64,000 nt of DNA from JBDXHU01 sp039989475 (GTDB lineage Bacteria; Pseudomonadota; Gammaproteobacteria; Pseudomonadales; Halieaceae): NCBI GenBank assembly GCA_039989475.1, contig JBDXHU010000002.1, positions 868,001-932,000 on the forward strand, given 5' to 3'. The position numbers and the translations under genes are program-made. This document shows, piece by piece, positions 25,814 through 34,259 of this stretch. The notes below the pieces were generated by a model, which was not told where the DNA came from, did no database searches, and worked only from the letters and a program-made list of their open reading frames with translations. Each line of letters begins with the position of its first letter. The first letter of the stretch is position 1.

Positions 25814-27313
25814 ATGGATATTAAAGCCACAAGTATCGCCAATGCCGGCAGCCACAAAAGTGCCTGCGCGGTTGTTCCCGTATTCACCCGCAAGCGCCTG
25901 AGCAAGGCGGCCCAGCAACTGGACAAGGCCACTGCCGGCCTGGTCACCGCCGCGCTCAAAAGCGGTGAAATACAGGGCAACCCCGGCGAGAGCCTGATGC
26001 TGCACACGGGCAAGGACAAGGGCGCCAGCCGCATCCTGTTACTGGGTGCAGGCAACCCGGGCAAGCTGGACGCCGTCTCAGCGCGCAAACTGGTTGCCGC
26101 CCTGGTCTTGTCCCTGAAGAGCAGTAAGGCAAAGGATGCCGTGGTACACATCGAGGAACTGGCCAGCGATCAGGTCTCACTGACTGAGCTGTGCCGCAAA
26201 CTGTCACGGGCAGCCGTCTACGCGAGCTACAGTTACAGCGAAACCGTCAGCAAGCCCAAGCCGGGGCTGGGCCTGAACAAACTGGTGGTCAATGGCGGCA
26301 GCAAGCTGAAAACCACGGCCGCCAATGCCGCCCTGCGCCAGGGCCAACACATGGGCGCCGGTGTCAACGTGGCGCGCGAACTGGCCAACCTGCCCGGCAA
26401 TATCTGCACCCCCACCTACCTCGCCAGGCAGGCTAAAAAGCTGGCATCTGACAACAGCAAGTTGACCACACGCATACTGGAAGAGAAGCAAATGCGTGAG
26501 CTGGGCATGGGTTCACTGCTCTCAGTCGGCAACGGTAGCGCCGAGAAATCCAAGCTTATTGTCATGCAATACAAGGGAGCAGCCGCAGCGGCCAAACCCT
26601 ATGTACTGGTTGGCAAGGGTATTACCTTTGACAGTGGCGGCATCAGTCTCAAGCCCGGCGCCAAGATGGACGAAATGAAATTTGATATGGGTGGCGCCGC
26701 CAGCGTATTTGGCACCATGCATACCTTGCTGGCGATGAAACTGCCGATTAACGTGGTCGCCATCGTCGCCGCGGCGGAAAATATGCCAAGTGGCACCGCT
26801 ACCAAGCCCGGTGACGTGGTCACCAGCATGTCGGGCCAGACCATTGAAGTACTGAATACCGATGCCGAAGGGCGCCTGGTACTGTGCGATGCCCTCACCT
26901 ATGCCGAACGTTTCAAGCCCGCCGCGGTCATCGATATCGCCACCCTGACCGGCGCCTGCGTGGTCGCATTGGGGTCCCACGCCAGCGGTATGTATGCCAA
27001 CAATGACAAACTGGCGGAGCAATTGACTCAGGCCGGCGAACGCAGCTTTGATCGCGCCTGGCGCATGCCACTGTGGGATGAATACCAGAAGCAAATCGAT
27101 ACGCCTTTCGCTGACATGGCCAATGTCGGCGGCCCGGCGGCCGGCAGTATCACCGCGGCCTGCTTCCTGGCTCGCTATACCGGCAAATACCCCTGGGCCC
27201 ACCTGGACATTGCCGGCAGCGCCTGGAACAGCGCACCGAAAGGCGCCACCGGCCGGCCGGTCAGCCTGTTGAGCAGCTACCTGATGGACCGCGCCGGCAT
27301 TAAGCAGCCGTGA
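25814..27313 (+). CDS. pepA: Leucyl aminopeptidase (M17), PepA
   Basis: 499 residues, the normal length. A cytosolic, hexameric, two-metal aminopeptidase that removes N-terminal Leu and other residues; in Escherichia coli it also binds DNA as XerCD accessory factor and carAB regulator. Metal and catalytic residues visible: Lys268 and Asp273 (VGKGITFDSGG), Lys280 (SLKPG), Asp291 (FDMGGAA), Asp350/Glu352/Arg354 in the signature NTDAEGRL. First gene of the conserved pepA-holC-valS block. Its stop overlaps the GTG start of holC. Confidence 0.97.
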   Translation: MDIKATSIANAGSHKSACAVVPVFTRKRLSKAAQQLDKATAGLVTAALKSGEIQGNPGESLMLHTGKDKGASRILLLGAGNPGKLDAVSARKLVAALVLSLKSSKAKDAVVHIEELASDQVSLTELCRKLSRAAVYASYSYSETVSKPKPGLGLNKLVVNGGSKLKTTAANAALRQGQHMGAGVNVARELANLPGNICTPTYLARQAKKLASDNSKLTTRILEEKQMRELGMGSLLSVGNGSAEKSKLIVMQYKGAAAAAKPYVLVGKGITFDSGGISLKPGAKMDEMKFDMGGAASVFGTMHTLLAMKLPINVVAIVAAAENMPSGTATKPGDVVTSMSGQTIEVLNTDAEGRLVLCDALTYAERFKPAAVIDIATLTGACVVALGSHASGMYANNDKLAEQLTQAGERSFDRAWRMPLWDEYQKQIDTPFADMANVGGPAAGSITAACFLARYTGKYPWAHLDIAGSAWNSAPKGATGRPVSLLSSYLMDRAGIKQP

Positions 27314-27729
27314 CCGAGGTAGATTTCTACGTACTCGATACCGAGCAACCGGAACAGCGAAACCTGTTTGCCTGTCGCCTGACGGACAAGGTCTTCCGTC
27401 GCGGACACCAGGTATACCTGCACACTGACAGCGAACAGAGTGCCCGTGACCTGGATCAGCTACTGTGGGGCTTTCGGCCCCAGAGTTTCGTCCCCCACGG
27501 TCTGCTGGGAACAGAGCATTCGGAGCGTGTCGCTATCGGCTGGGGTGAGGACCCCGGTGAGCATCACGATGTCATGATTAACCTGGACCTCAGTGTTCCG
27601 GCTTTCGTTGGACGCTTCCAGCGGGTCGCGGAAATTGTGGTCCAGCACCCGCAGGTGCGCGATCCCCTGAGGGAGTCCTGGAAGCGATACAAGCACTACG
27701 GATATCCCGTCAAACGGAACAATCTCTGA
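27310..27729 (+). CDS. holC: DNA polymerase III subunit chi
   Basis: 139 residues from a GTG at 27310 that overlaps the pepA stop (GTGA). The chi subunit joins psi in the clamp loader and contacts single-strand DNA-binding protein during replication. Features: TEVDFYVL start, ACRLTDKVFRRGHQVYLHTDS, LDQLLWGFRPQSFVPHG and the tail RFQRVAEIVVQ...WKRYKHYGY. Coupled to pepA and 40 bp upstream of valS, as is usual in gammaproteobacteria. Confidence 0.95.
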   Translation: MTEVDFYVLDTEQPEQRNLFACRLTDKVFRRGHQVYLHTDSEQSARDLDQLLWGFRPQSFVPHGLLGTEHSERVAIGWGEDPGEHHDVMINLDLSVPAFVGRFQRVAEIVVQHPQVRDPLRESWKRYKHYGYPVKRNNL

Positions 27730-27769
27730 TATACTCGCGCGCTTTATTTTCACCACGCTAGCAAGGCAC

Positions 27770-30538
27770 ATGGACAAGACATTTCAGCCCGCGAACATTG
27801 AATCCCGTTGGTACCAGCAATGGGAAGAACAGGGCTATTTCGCGCCCAGCGGCGAAGGCTCCCCCTACTCGATAATGATTCCCCCGCCCAATGTGACGGG
27901 CAGCCTGCACATGGGGCACGGCTTCCAGGAAGCCATCATGGATGCCCTGATCCGTTACCACCGCATGTCCGGCTACAACACCCTGTGGCAGGTCGGCACC
28001 GATCACGCCGGTATCGCCACCCAGATGGTGGTCGAGCGCCAGCTCGAAGCCGAGGGCACGGACCGCCATGCGCTGGGACGGGAAAAGTTCATCGAAAAGG
28101 TGTGGGACTGGAAAGAACATTCCGGCGGCACCATCACCCGCCAGCTGCGCCGCCTTGGCTCATCCATGGACTGGACCAGGGAACGTTTTACCATGGACCC
28201 GGGCCTGTCCAGCGCCGTGCAGGAAGTATTTATCCAACTGCACCGGGAAGGTCTCATCTACCGTGGGCAACGCCTGGTCAACTGGGACCCGGCACTGCAC
28301 ACCGCCATCTCCGACCTGGAGGTCCTCTCCGAGGAAGAACAGGGATCACTGTGGCACTTCCGCTATCCACTCTCCAGTGGTGAAGGACAGCTCGTCGTCG
28401 CCACCACCCGCCCGGAGACCATGCTCGGCGACAGCGCCGTGGCAGTGCACCCGGAGGATGAGCGCTATGCGCACCTGGTCGGTCAAACGGTCGACCTGCC
28501 GCTGACAGGCCGCAGCATACCCATCATTGCCGATGATTACGTCGATCGCGAGTTCGGCACCGGTTGCGTCAAGATAACGCCCGCCCACGATTTCAATGAT
28601 TATGAAATGGGCCAGCGCCATCAGCTGGAAGTGATCAACATACTAACCGATGACGCGGCACTCAACGAGCAGGTACCGGAAGCCTACCGCGGCATGGATC
28701 GCTTCGATGCCCGCAAGCAGATTGTCACCGATCTCGATGCACTGGGCCTGCTGGAAAAAATCGATGCCCACACCCTGAAGGTGCCGCGCGGAGATCGCTC
28801 CGGTGTGGTGATCGAGCCCTATCTGACCAATCAGTGGTATGTCGACGCCAAAACCCTGGCCGGACCGGCCATAGCCGCGGTGGAGAATGGCGATATTGAA
28901 TTCGTGCCCAGGCAGTGGGAGAACACCTACTTCGCCTGGATGCGGGACATCCAGGACTGGTGCATCTCCCGCCAGCTGTGGTGGGGCCACCGGATCCCGG
29001 CCTGGTATGACAATGAAGGCAATATTTATGTCGGCGCCGATGAGGCCACCGTGCGCAGCGAAAACGGAATTGATGAGTCGATTGCATTGCGCCAGGACGA
29101 AGACGTACTGGACACCTGGTTCTCCTCCGCCCTGTGGACCTTCTCTACCCTGGGCTGGCCGGAGGAAACCGAGGACCTGAAAACCTTCCACCCCAGCTCG
29201 GTGCTGGTAACCGGCTTCGACATCATTTTCTTCTGGGTTGCCCGCATGATTATGATGACCCTGCATTTGCGCAAGGAAATACCCTTCCAGAAAGTCTATG
29301 TCCACGGCCTGGTGCGCGACAGCCACGGCGAGAAAATGTCCAAGTCGAAAGGCAATGTGCTCGACCCCATCGACCTTATTGACGGCATTGAGCTTGAGGC
29401 ACTGGTGGAGAAGCGCACGGCCGGCATGATGCAGCCTAAACTGGCCGCTAAAATCGAGAAGATGACACGCAAGGAATTCGCCGATGGCATTGCCGCCTAC
29501 GGCACTGACGCACTGCGCTTTACCTACTATTCGCTGGCCTCCACGGGCCGCGACATCAAATTTGATATCGGCCGCATCGAAGGCTTCCGCAACTTCTGCA
29601 ACAAGATCTGGAACGCGGCCCGCTACGTGTTGATGAATTGCGAGGATGCCGCCTGCGGCAGTAACGCCGACGAAGAATTCGAACTGAGCCTGGCCGATCG
29701 CTGGATCATTTCTCGCCTGCAGGAAACTGAAGCGCAGGTAGCCAGTGCTGTTGCAACTTACCGTTTCGACCTGGCCTCCCAGGCCATCTATGAATTCATC
29801 TGGAACGAATACTGCGACTGGTACCTGGAACTGTCCAAGCCGGTGCTGTGGGATGAATCCGGCAGCGAGACATTGAAGACCGGTACCAGGCGCACCCTGA
29901 TCCGCGTACTGGAAGCAGCCCTGCGTCTCGCCCACCCGCTGATGCCTTTCATTACCGAGGAAATATGGCAGCGAGTGGCGCCGCTGGCAGGCAAAACCGG
30001 GCCCAGTATCATGCTGCAAGCCTACCCGGTGAGTGACGATAAAAAATTAGACAGCTCCGCGACGGCGGATATAGAATGGCTGAAGAACGTGATACTTGGT
30101 TTACGAAATATCCGTGGCGAGATGAATATCCCACCCGGCAAAGAGTTATCCGTTCTGCTACGTAATGGCAATGATAAAGATAAAAAACGGCTGCAAGAGA
30201 ACGAGCAATACCTGAAAAAGCTGGCCAAGCTGTCAGACATCCGTTTCCTGCATGATGAGGAAGAAGCTCCCGTGGCTTCTGCTTCACTGGTGGGAGACCT
30301 CGAAATCCTGGTTCCAATGAGTGGACTGATTGACCGGGATGCCGAGTTGGCTAGACTGGCGAAAGAAATCGACAAGCTGGAAAAAGACCTGGCCAGAATC
30401 CAGGGGAAGCTGAATAACAGCGGCTTTGTCGACAAGGCTCCCGCGGCAGTTGTCGAGAAGGAAAGGGAGAAGATGGAAAGCCAGCAGCAGGCGCTCAATA
30501 AACTACAACAACAGGTGACACAACTACAGCAGATGTAA
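27770..30538 (+). CDS. valS: Valine--tRNA ligase
   Basis: 922 residues. Charges tRNA-Val in the cytosol. Class I signature HMGH at residues 47-50 (PPPNVTGSLHMGHGF) and KMSKS near residues 522-526 (HGEKMSKSKGN). The editing domain (TTRPETMLGDSAVAVHP) removes threonyl-tRNA. The C-terminal coiled-coil (about residues 860-922, rich in E, K, Q and L) binds tRNA. Third gene of the pepA-holC-valS block. The first half of the C-terminal anticodon-binding region and the coiled-coil are intact. Confidence 0.98.
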   Translation: MDKTFQPANIESRWYQQWEEQGYFAPSGEGSPYSIMIPPPNVTGSLHMGHGFQEAIMDALIRYHRMSGYNTLWQVGTDHAGIATQMVVERQLEAEGTDRHALGREKFIEKVWDWKEHSGGTITRQLRRLGSSMDWTRERFTMDPGLSSAVQEVFIQLHREGLIYRGQRLVNWDPALHTAISDLEVLSEEEQGSLWHFRYPLSSGEGQLVVATTRPETMLGDSAVAVHPEDERYAHLVGQTVDLPLTGRSIPIIADDYVDREFGTGCVKITPAHDFNDYEMGQRHQLEVINILTDDAALNEQVPEAYRGMDRFDARKQIVTDLDALGLLEKIDAHTLKVPRGDRSGVVIEPYLTNQWYVDAKTLAGPAIAAVENGDIEFVPRQWENTYFAWMRDIQDWCISRQLWWGHRIPAWYDNEGNIYVGADEATVRSENGIDESIALRQDEDVLDTWFSSALWTFSTLGWPEETEDLKTFHPSSVLVTGFDIIFFWVARMIMMTLHLRKEIPFQKVYVHGLVRDSHGEKMSKSKGNVLDPIDLIDGIELEALVEKRTAGMMQPKLAAKIEKMTRKEFADGIAAYGTDALRFTYYSLASTGRDIKFDIGRIEGFRNFCNKIWNAARYVLMNCEDAACGSNADEEFELSLADRWIISRLQETEAQVASAVATYRFDLASQAIYEFIWNEYCDWYLELSKPVLWDESGSETLKTGTRRTLIRVLEAALRLAHPLMPFITEEIWQRVAPLAGKTGPSIMLQAYPVSDDKKLDSSATADIEWLKNVILGLRNIRGEMNIPPGKELSVLLRNGNDKDKKRLQENEQYLKKLAKLSDIRFLHDEEEAPVASASLVGDLEILVPMSGLIDRDAELARLAKEIDKLEKDLARIQGKLNNSGFVDKAPAAVVEKEREKMESQQQALNKLQQQVTQLQQM

Positions 30539-30644
30539 AGACCCAAAAGCTACTCGACCGAACAGGATTATAAGTTTCCATGGCAGCTCCATCGCGGTGG
30601 AATATAAAAAAGCGGTAATGGCTACAACGTCGAGGTAAAGTGGT

Positions 30645-30860
30645 ATGAGTGATCGGGTAACTGGCACTGTAAAGTGGTTTAACAATGCCAAGGGGTTTGG
30701 TTTCATCACCCGAGGTGAAGACAGTAACGAAGACGTATTCGTGCATTTTCGTTCGATCCAGGGGGATGGCTACAGAACCCTGAACGAAGGGCAGGAAGTC
30801 GAGTTCACTGTTGTGGAGGGTCCGAAGGGCTTGCAGGCGGAAGACGTCGCAAAAGTCTAA
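30645..30860 (+). CDS. Cold-shock protein, CspA family
   Basis: 71-residue single cold-shock domain. RNP1 KGFGFI at residues 16-21 and RNP2 VFVHF at residues 31-35 are intact, with the aromatic patch WFN upstream. Such proteins bind single-stranded RNA/DNA and melt mRNA structure. The start is preceded by AGGTAAAGTGGT and the 106-bp leader after valS may carry its own promoter. A second cold-shock-domain gene follows about 217 bp on. Confidence 0.95.
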   Translation: MSDRVTGTVKWFNNAKGFGFITRGEDSNEDVFVHFRSIQGDGYRTLNEGQEVEFTVVEGPKGLQAEDVAKV

Positions 30861-30970
30861 TCGGTCGGGCTAGTCGCCCACTCCAGCGGCGGGGTCTCAC
30901 AACCCGCGTTCCGGTACCAGCTAGCGGTGGTGTCATACTTGGTGTTTCCGATTTTCCTGTCACTATGAAT

Positions 30971-31028
30971 ACTGGCGGTGCTTCTTTTACTGACTGAATT
31001 GTGACTGGCGGTGCTTTTTATGACTGAA
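30971..31028. repeat. Imperfect direct repeat before the second cold-shock-domain gene
   Basis: ACTGGCGGTGCTTCTTTTAC followed by TGACTGAA (30971-30998) recurs as ACTGGCGGTGCTTTTTATGACTGAA shape (31004-31028). The copies share the first 13 bases and the final TGACTGAA. They lie 50-107 bp upstream of the membrane cold-shock gene and may be leader elements or a small duplication. Confidence 0.6.
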
Positions 31029-31077
31029 AGTACCCGGGCAGTGTATAGTGTGCCCCGCATTGATAACGAGATATTCC

Positions 31078-31488
31078 ATGAATTTGTTTTCCCAACTGCT
31101 GATCAGCGTGATCGCTGCCGGCGCTGCCGCCGCCCTCATCCTGCAATTAAACCTGGCGCAGCAACCCATACTGCTGATTGCCGCGGTCGTGCTGGCCAGT
31201 TGCCTGTCTCCCCTGCTCAACTCCCTGCGCAGAAAACCCGGTCGCCCCGCCAGTTCCAGCGCCGCAACTAATGGCGGCCGCGAGGAAGGTGAAGTCAAGT
31301 GGTTCAATGTGAGCAAGGGTTTTGGCTTCATCCGCCGCCCCAGCGGCGAAGAGATTTTCGTCCACTTCCGTTCTATCCGTGGCAACAACAAAGAGCGCCG
31401 CGGCCTGCGTGACGGCCAACTCGTTTCCTACGAGGTAGTGAACAGCGACAAGGGCCCCCAGGCCGAAGAAGTGGAAGCCCTGCATTAG
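31078..31488 (+). CDS. Cold-shock domain protein with N-terminal membrane helices
   Basis: 136 residues from the ATG at 31078 (MNLFSQLLIS); the longer frame to 31048 adds ten polar residues. Residues 4-24 and 30-49 are two hydrophobic helices, then a basic linker (LRRKPGRPASSS) and a full cold-shock domain from about residue 71: VKWFN, RNP1 KGFGFI (80-85) and RNP2 IFVHF (93-97). The RNA-binding half should face the cytosol if both ends are inside. The arrangement differs from CspA-DUF1294 proteins, in which the membrane part is C-terminal. It may hold RNA at the membrane (inference). Confidence 0.82.
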   Translation: MNLFSQLLISVIAAGAAAALILQLNLAQQPILLIAAVVLASCLSPLLNSLRRKPGRPASSSAATNGGREEGEVKWFNVSKGFGFIRRPSGEEIFVHFRSIRGNNKERRGLRDGQLVSYEVVNSDKGPQAEEVEALH

Positions 31489-31508
31489 GCAAACAAGAGC
31501 CGCTGCCT

Positions 31509-31760
31509 TCAGTAATGCGGCGGCTTGTCCCTGGCAGGATCCTCAGCCAGTGTATCGAGTCCCTCGCCCGACCCGCGCCGCTGCATTTCAGCGTAGCTCT
31601 CCTGCAGCAACTCCCACTGCCGCCGCAACAGGGCCAAATCCTGTTGCTGGGCCCCCAGGGCACCACTCAACTCGGTAATCGTTTCCTCCTGAAAGGCGAC
31701 CTGGGTCTGTAACTCCACCAATTGCGCCTGCAGGCGTGTCAATTCTGTCTCTTCACTCAA
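31509..31760 (-). CDS. slyX: SlyX family protein
   Basis: 83 residues, from a TTG at 31760 with GAGGAGA about 9 nt upstream. Predicted coiled coil over residues 3-60 (ELTRLQAQLVELQTQVAFQE, then ETITELSGALGAQQQ), ending in the SlyX-type DKPPHY. SlyX is conserved in gammaproteobacteria but has no proven function. Convergent with the cold-shock gene and divergent from yciH. Confidence 0.88.
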   Translation of the reverse strand: MSEETELTRLQAQLVELQTQVAFQEETITELSGALGAQQQDLALLRRQWELLQESYAEMQRRGSGEGLDTLAEDPARDKPPHY

Positions 31761-31828
31761 ACCGGGTATCTCCTCAAGGTGGCTGACGCTATTATAGCGC
31801 CAGCGACACAGGAGAGACTGCCTCAGCC

Positions 31829-32194
31829 ATGAGCAAACGCAACAAACCCGGCGGTGGACCGGTCTATTCCACGGAATTCGGCCGACTCTGTCCCCAGTGC
31901 CAGCGCCCCGTGGCCGGCTGTGTCTGCGGCAAGGACCGACCCGCCAGCAGCGGCGACGGCATCGTCCGCATTCGCCGCGAGACCAAGGGTCGCGGCGGCA
32001 AGGCGGTGACGGTGGTTGAAGGCTTGCCCCTGGCCGGCGCCGAGCTAAAAGACCTGGCCAAGCAGCTCAAGAAGCGCTGCGGTGTGGGTGGCAGCATCAA
32101 GGACCAGAACATTGAGATCCAGGGCGACACACGGGAACTGCTGCAGCAGGAACTGGAAAAGCGTGGTTACACGGTCAAGCTGTCCGGCGGCTAG
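31829..32194 (+). CDS. yciH: YciH/SUI1-type translation initiation factor
   Basis: 121 residues; the start has AGGAGA upstream. N-terminal zinc-type CPQCQRPVAGCVCG (residues 21-34) followed by the SUI1/eIF1 domain with the RRETKGRGGKAVTVVEGL basic segment and KKRCGVGGSIKDQNIEIQGD. Bacterial YciH resembles eIF1 and affects initiation-codon fidelity, especially on leaderless or stressed mRNAs. An intergenic region of about 355 bp with lower GC follows. Confidence 0.93.
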   Translation: MSKRNKPGGGPVYSTEFGRLCPQCQRPVAGCVCGKDRPASSGDGIVRIRRETKGRGGKAVTVVEGLPLAGAELKDLAKQLKKRCGVGGSIKDQNIEIQGDTRELLQQELEKRGYTVKLSGG

Positions 32195-32549
32195 GCTTTA
32201 CCAGCACTGGGCTGGGGCCTCACCAGCCAGCTGCGAGCCCTTACAAGTTACAGCCGCTTTGTAAAAACTCCGTAAATAATATCTCGCAAGCCGTTATTTT
32301 TATTGGATTTATAGTTTTTGTGTGTTAAAACTGCGTGCAACAACAAGAAAAATACGGCAAACCGCAGCCCGATCCGGCCTGAACTACCGGGTTCTTCACA
32401 GAGGTTGAACAATAAGCGGAAGTCGGTGGGCACCAGCTGTGACAGCGCTGGCCGCCATTAGACCAGACATACTGTCGGTGCCCTGGACATAAGGCACGAC
32501 CAGTACCAGTGAAACGTAATGGCTAAGATTCCCTGAGAGGTAGTCAGCT
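32195..32549. other. 355-bp gap with lower GC, no gene seen
   Basis: No reading frame or RNA gene was recognised. About 32260-32360 is strikingly A/T-rich compared with its surroundings. CCAGC...GCTGG (about 32434-32455) is a weak hairpin. A GAGAGG ribosome site before the gene at 32550 is the only clear signal. It may be a promoter region or a remnant of inserted DNA. Confidence 0.4.
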
Positions 32550-32942
32550 ATGTATGTTACTGCGGAACACCTGAAGGACCAGGTTATCCAACCCACCCTG
32601 AAATACCTGGGTGCCTGGACCGCCGCCACCGAAACGTTCCTGCTCTCCGCCGCCACCGATGCTCCCGACCTCGGGCTCTTCTCATCGCGCCAAGACGGCC
32701 TTGGTATTTTCCACATTACCTCGCAACAACACCGCGATATCTGGGATAAATACCTGGCTTTCAACCCTGACCTCGCCTCCCGTATACGGGGGCTGGCCAG
32801 TCAACGCGCCTTCCTGAGCGATCCCGACAACGAGTTGCAAACCAATTTGAGTTATTGCACGGCAATCGCCTGGTTGCTGTACGAGCGCTCAAACCTGGGC
32901 AGCGAGACAGAGGAACCCATTGAGGCCAGCATTTCGGCCTGA
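32550..32942 (+). CDS. Conserved hypothetical protein resembling a phage protein family
   Basis: 130 residues. TAEHLKDQVIQPTLKYLGAW (residues 4-23), FLLSAATDAPDLG, GLGIFHITSQQHRDIWDKYL and LQTNLSYCTAIAWLLYER recall a phage family with motifs of the type IRPTLKYLGLWS, LLGTAxxES, GPALGIYQMEPxTHxDIWENYL and LxxNLxYATAIARLxYxR. The comparison is from memory and has not been searched. In this copy the ES pair, which may be catalytic in the phage proteins, appears as D-A-P-D, so activity may be lost or changed. It sits alone between yciH and the arsenosugar cassette, after an AT-rich gap. No function assigned. Confidence 0.55.
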   Translation: MYVTAEHLKDQVIQPTLKYLGAWTAATETFLLSAATDAPDLGLFSSRQDGLGIFHITSQQHRDIWDKYLAFNPDLASRIRGLASQRAFLSDPDNELQTNLSYCTAIAWLLYERSNLGSETEEPIEASISA

Positions 32943-32953
32943 GTGCGGCAGTT

Positions 32954-33565
32954 CTACCAGTGCAAATCTTCTGGCAGGTGCCGGAGGTCCTCCGGTCGGT
33001 CGATGTCCGGCAAGGTCTGTAGCAGCTCAAAACCAAGCCCAAGCCGACGTAGCCGGCTCAGGGTTTCCTCCAGCACCCCCGCACTGCCCCAGGGCATACC
33101 ACTGAACAGCTCTGGCACCAGCCGCCGACAGCCCAGCAGCACATAACCGCCATCCAGGGCTGGACCCAGCACCACCTCAGAACTGCGCAGGGCTTGCTGC
33201 GCCTGTTGCAGATAATGGCCGTCGATAGCCGGGGCATCACTGCCCACCAGCACCACCGCCTGGGCCTGCGACAAGCCCTGCTCACATATCGCCAGCATGC
33301 GTTCACCCAGCCCTGCACCCTGTTGCTGCTCAATGGCCGCGACGCCCAGCTCCCGGCAACGCCGGAACACCGCTGCTTCTGGATCGCCGTCCACCCATAG
33401 TTCCACCCGGCCCAGTTTGCTGGCACAGAGCCGGCTACAGACATATTCGACCATCGCCGCGTGCAGTTTGGCAGCCTCCGTCGGCGTCAGTGCCGGTTGC
33501 AGTCGGGTCTTGACCCTACCCGGCACCGGCTCCCTGGCGAGTTGTGCCAGTAATAATTCAGCCAC
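32954..33565 (-). CDS. TIGR04282-type (DUF2064) glycosyltransferase, arsenosugar-associated
   Basis: 203 residues from a GTG at 33565 that overlaps the preceding gene's stop by 8 nt; an ATG at 33598 would overlap by 41 nt and add non-conserved residues. GT-A fold nucleotidyl/glycosyl transferase of the DUF2064 family: REPVPGRVKTRLQP start, the GSDAPAID DxD-like site and LGPALDGGYVLLG. TIGR04282 members are predicted to act with ArsS in arsenosugar synthesis. Third and last gene of the arsS cassette. No experimentally proven reaction is known to me. Confidence 0.82.
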   Translation of the reverse strand: MAELLLAQLAREPVPGRVKTRLQPALTPTEAAKLHAAMVEYVCSRLCASKLGRVELWVDGDPEAAVFRRCRELGVAAIEQQQGAGLGERMLAICEQGLSQAQAVVLVGSDAPAIDGHYLQQAQQALRSSEVVLGPALDGGYVLLGCRRLVPELFSGMPWGSAGVLEETLSRLRRLGLGFELLQTLPDIDRPEDLRHLPEDLHW

Positions 33566-34250
33566 GATAGAGTCGCGCCAAATGCTCGGGATCGGCACCC
33601 AGCCAATAGCGCAGGCGCAGGTACCACATCAGAACCACCGTTCGGAGAATACCGCGCGCCTCCCAGCGCCGACTGGAGGTCGTCAGTGGCTCAGCCACTA
33701 CCAGCGGCGGTGCCAGCTTTCGCAGTCGCGTGCAGATCTCGACATCCTCCATCAGGGCCAGAGCCTTAAAGCCGCCGACACGCTGCCAGTAAGCTCGCTC
33801 TATCCACAAGCCCTGGTCACCAGTTGCGATAGAGCTCAGGCGTGAGCGCCAGTTCATGCTGCGTTCAATAATACGCAAGCGCCAGTCGCTGCCACTCAGT
33901 CGCACCCGGAAAAAACCCCAGGCGGGAGCGGTCTCGAGCAGGCGCGCGAAGCTGGTGGCTTCAATCTGGACAGTGCTGTCAGCGTGCAGAAACAGCAGGT
34001 AGCGTCCACTAGCCCGTTCCGCTCCAGCATTCATTTGTTGCGCGCGTCCGCAGGGAGCCTGCAGCACAATATCCGCGGATTGTTGCGCCAGTGACAAGCT
34101 GTCGTCATCGCTGCCACCATCAACCACGATAATCTCTGCCAGCTCGCGCCAGCTCTGCAGCGAGGCCAGCAGCACCGGCAGCCGGGCGGCTTCATTCAAG
34201 ACGGGAATAATCAGGCTGATCAGGGGCGGCGCCTGTTGAGAGAAACTCAA
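33558..34250 (-). CDS. TIGR04283-type family 2 glycosyltransferase, arsenosugar-associated
   Basis: 230 residues, TTG start at 34250, which lies 10 nt after the arsS stop. Glycosyltransferase family 2 fold: LIIPVLNEAARLP, VVDGGSDDDS, GRAQQMNAGAERASGRYLLF and the metal-binding LHADS. ATGDQGLWIERAYW and MEDVEICTRL are acceptor-side elements typical of TIGR04283. The protein is complete without a membrane span. It acts with the TIGR04282 and ArsS proteins in the predicted pathway from methylated arsenic to arsenosugars. Confidence 0.85.
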   Translation of the reverse strand: MSFSQQAPPLISLIIPVLNEAARLPVLLASLQSWRELAEIIVVDGGSDDDSLSLAQQSADIVLQAPCGRAQQMNAGAERASGRYLLFLHADSTVQIEATSFARLLETAPAWGFFRVRLSGSDWRLRIIERSMNWRSRLSSIATGDQGLWIERAYWQRVGGFKALALMEDVEICTRLRKLAPPLVVAEPLTTSSRRWEARGILRTVVLMWYLRLRYWLGADPEHLARLYRG

Positions 34251-34259
34251 GGCTCTGTC

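Noticed and set aside
28643..30019. 458-codon open frame antisense to valS
   Set aside because: It lies wholly inside valS, whose HMGH and KMSKS motifs prove the sense strand; the mirror frame has low-complexity His/Gln-rich sequence.
31489..31508. Terminator between the convergent cold-shock and slyX genes
   Set aside because: A GC-rich stem with AGCCGC/GCGGCT arms is partly inside slyX and lacks a T-tract, so support is too weak.
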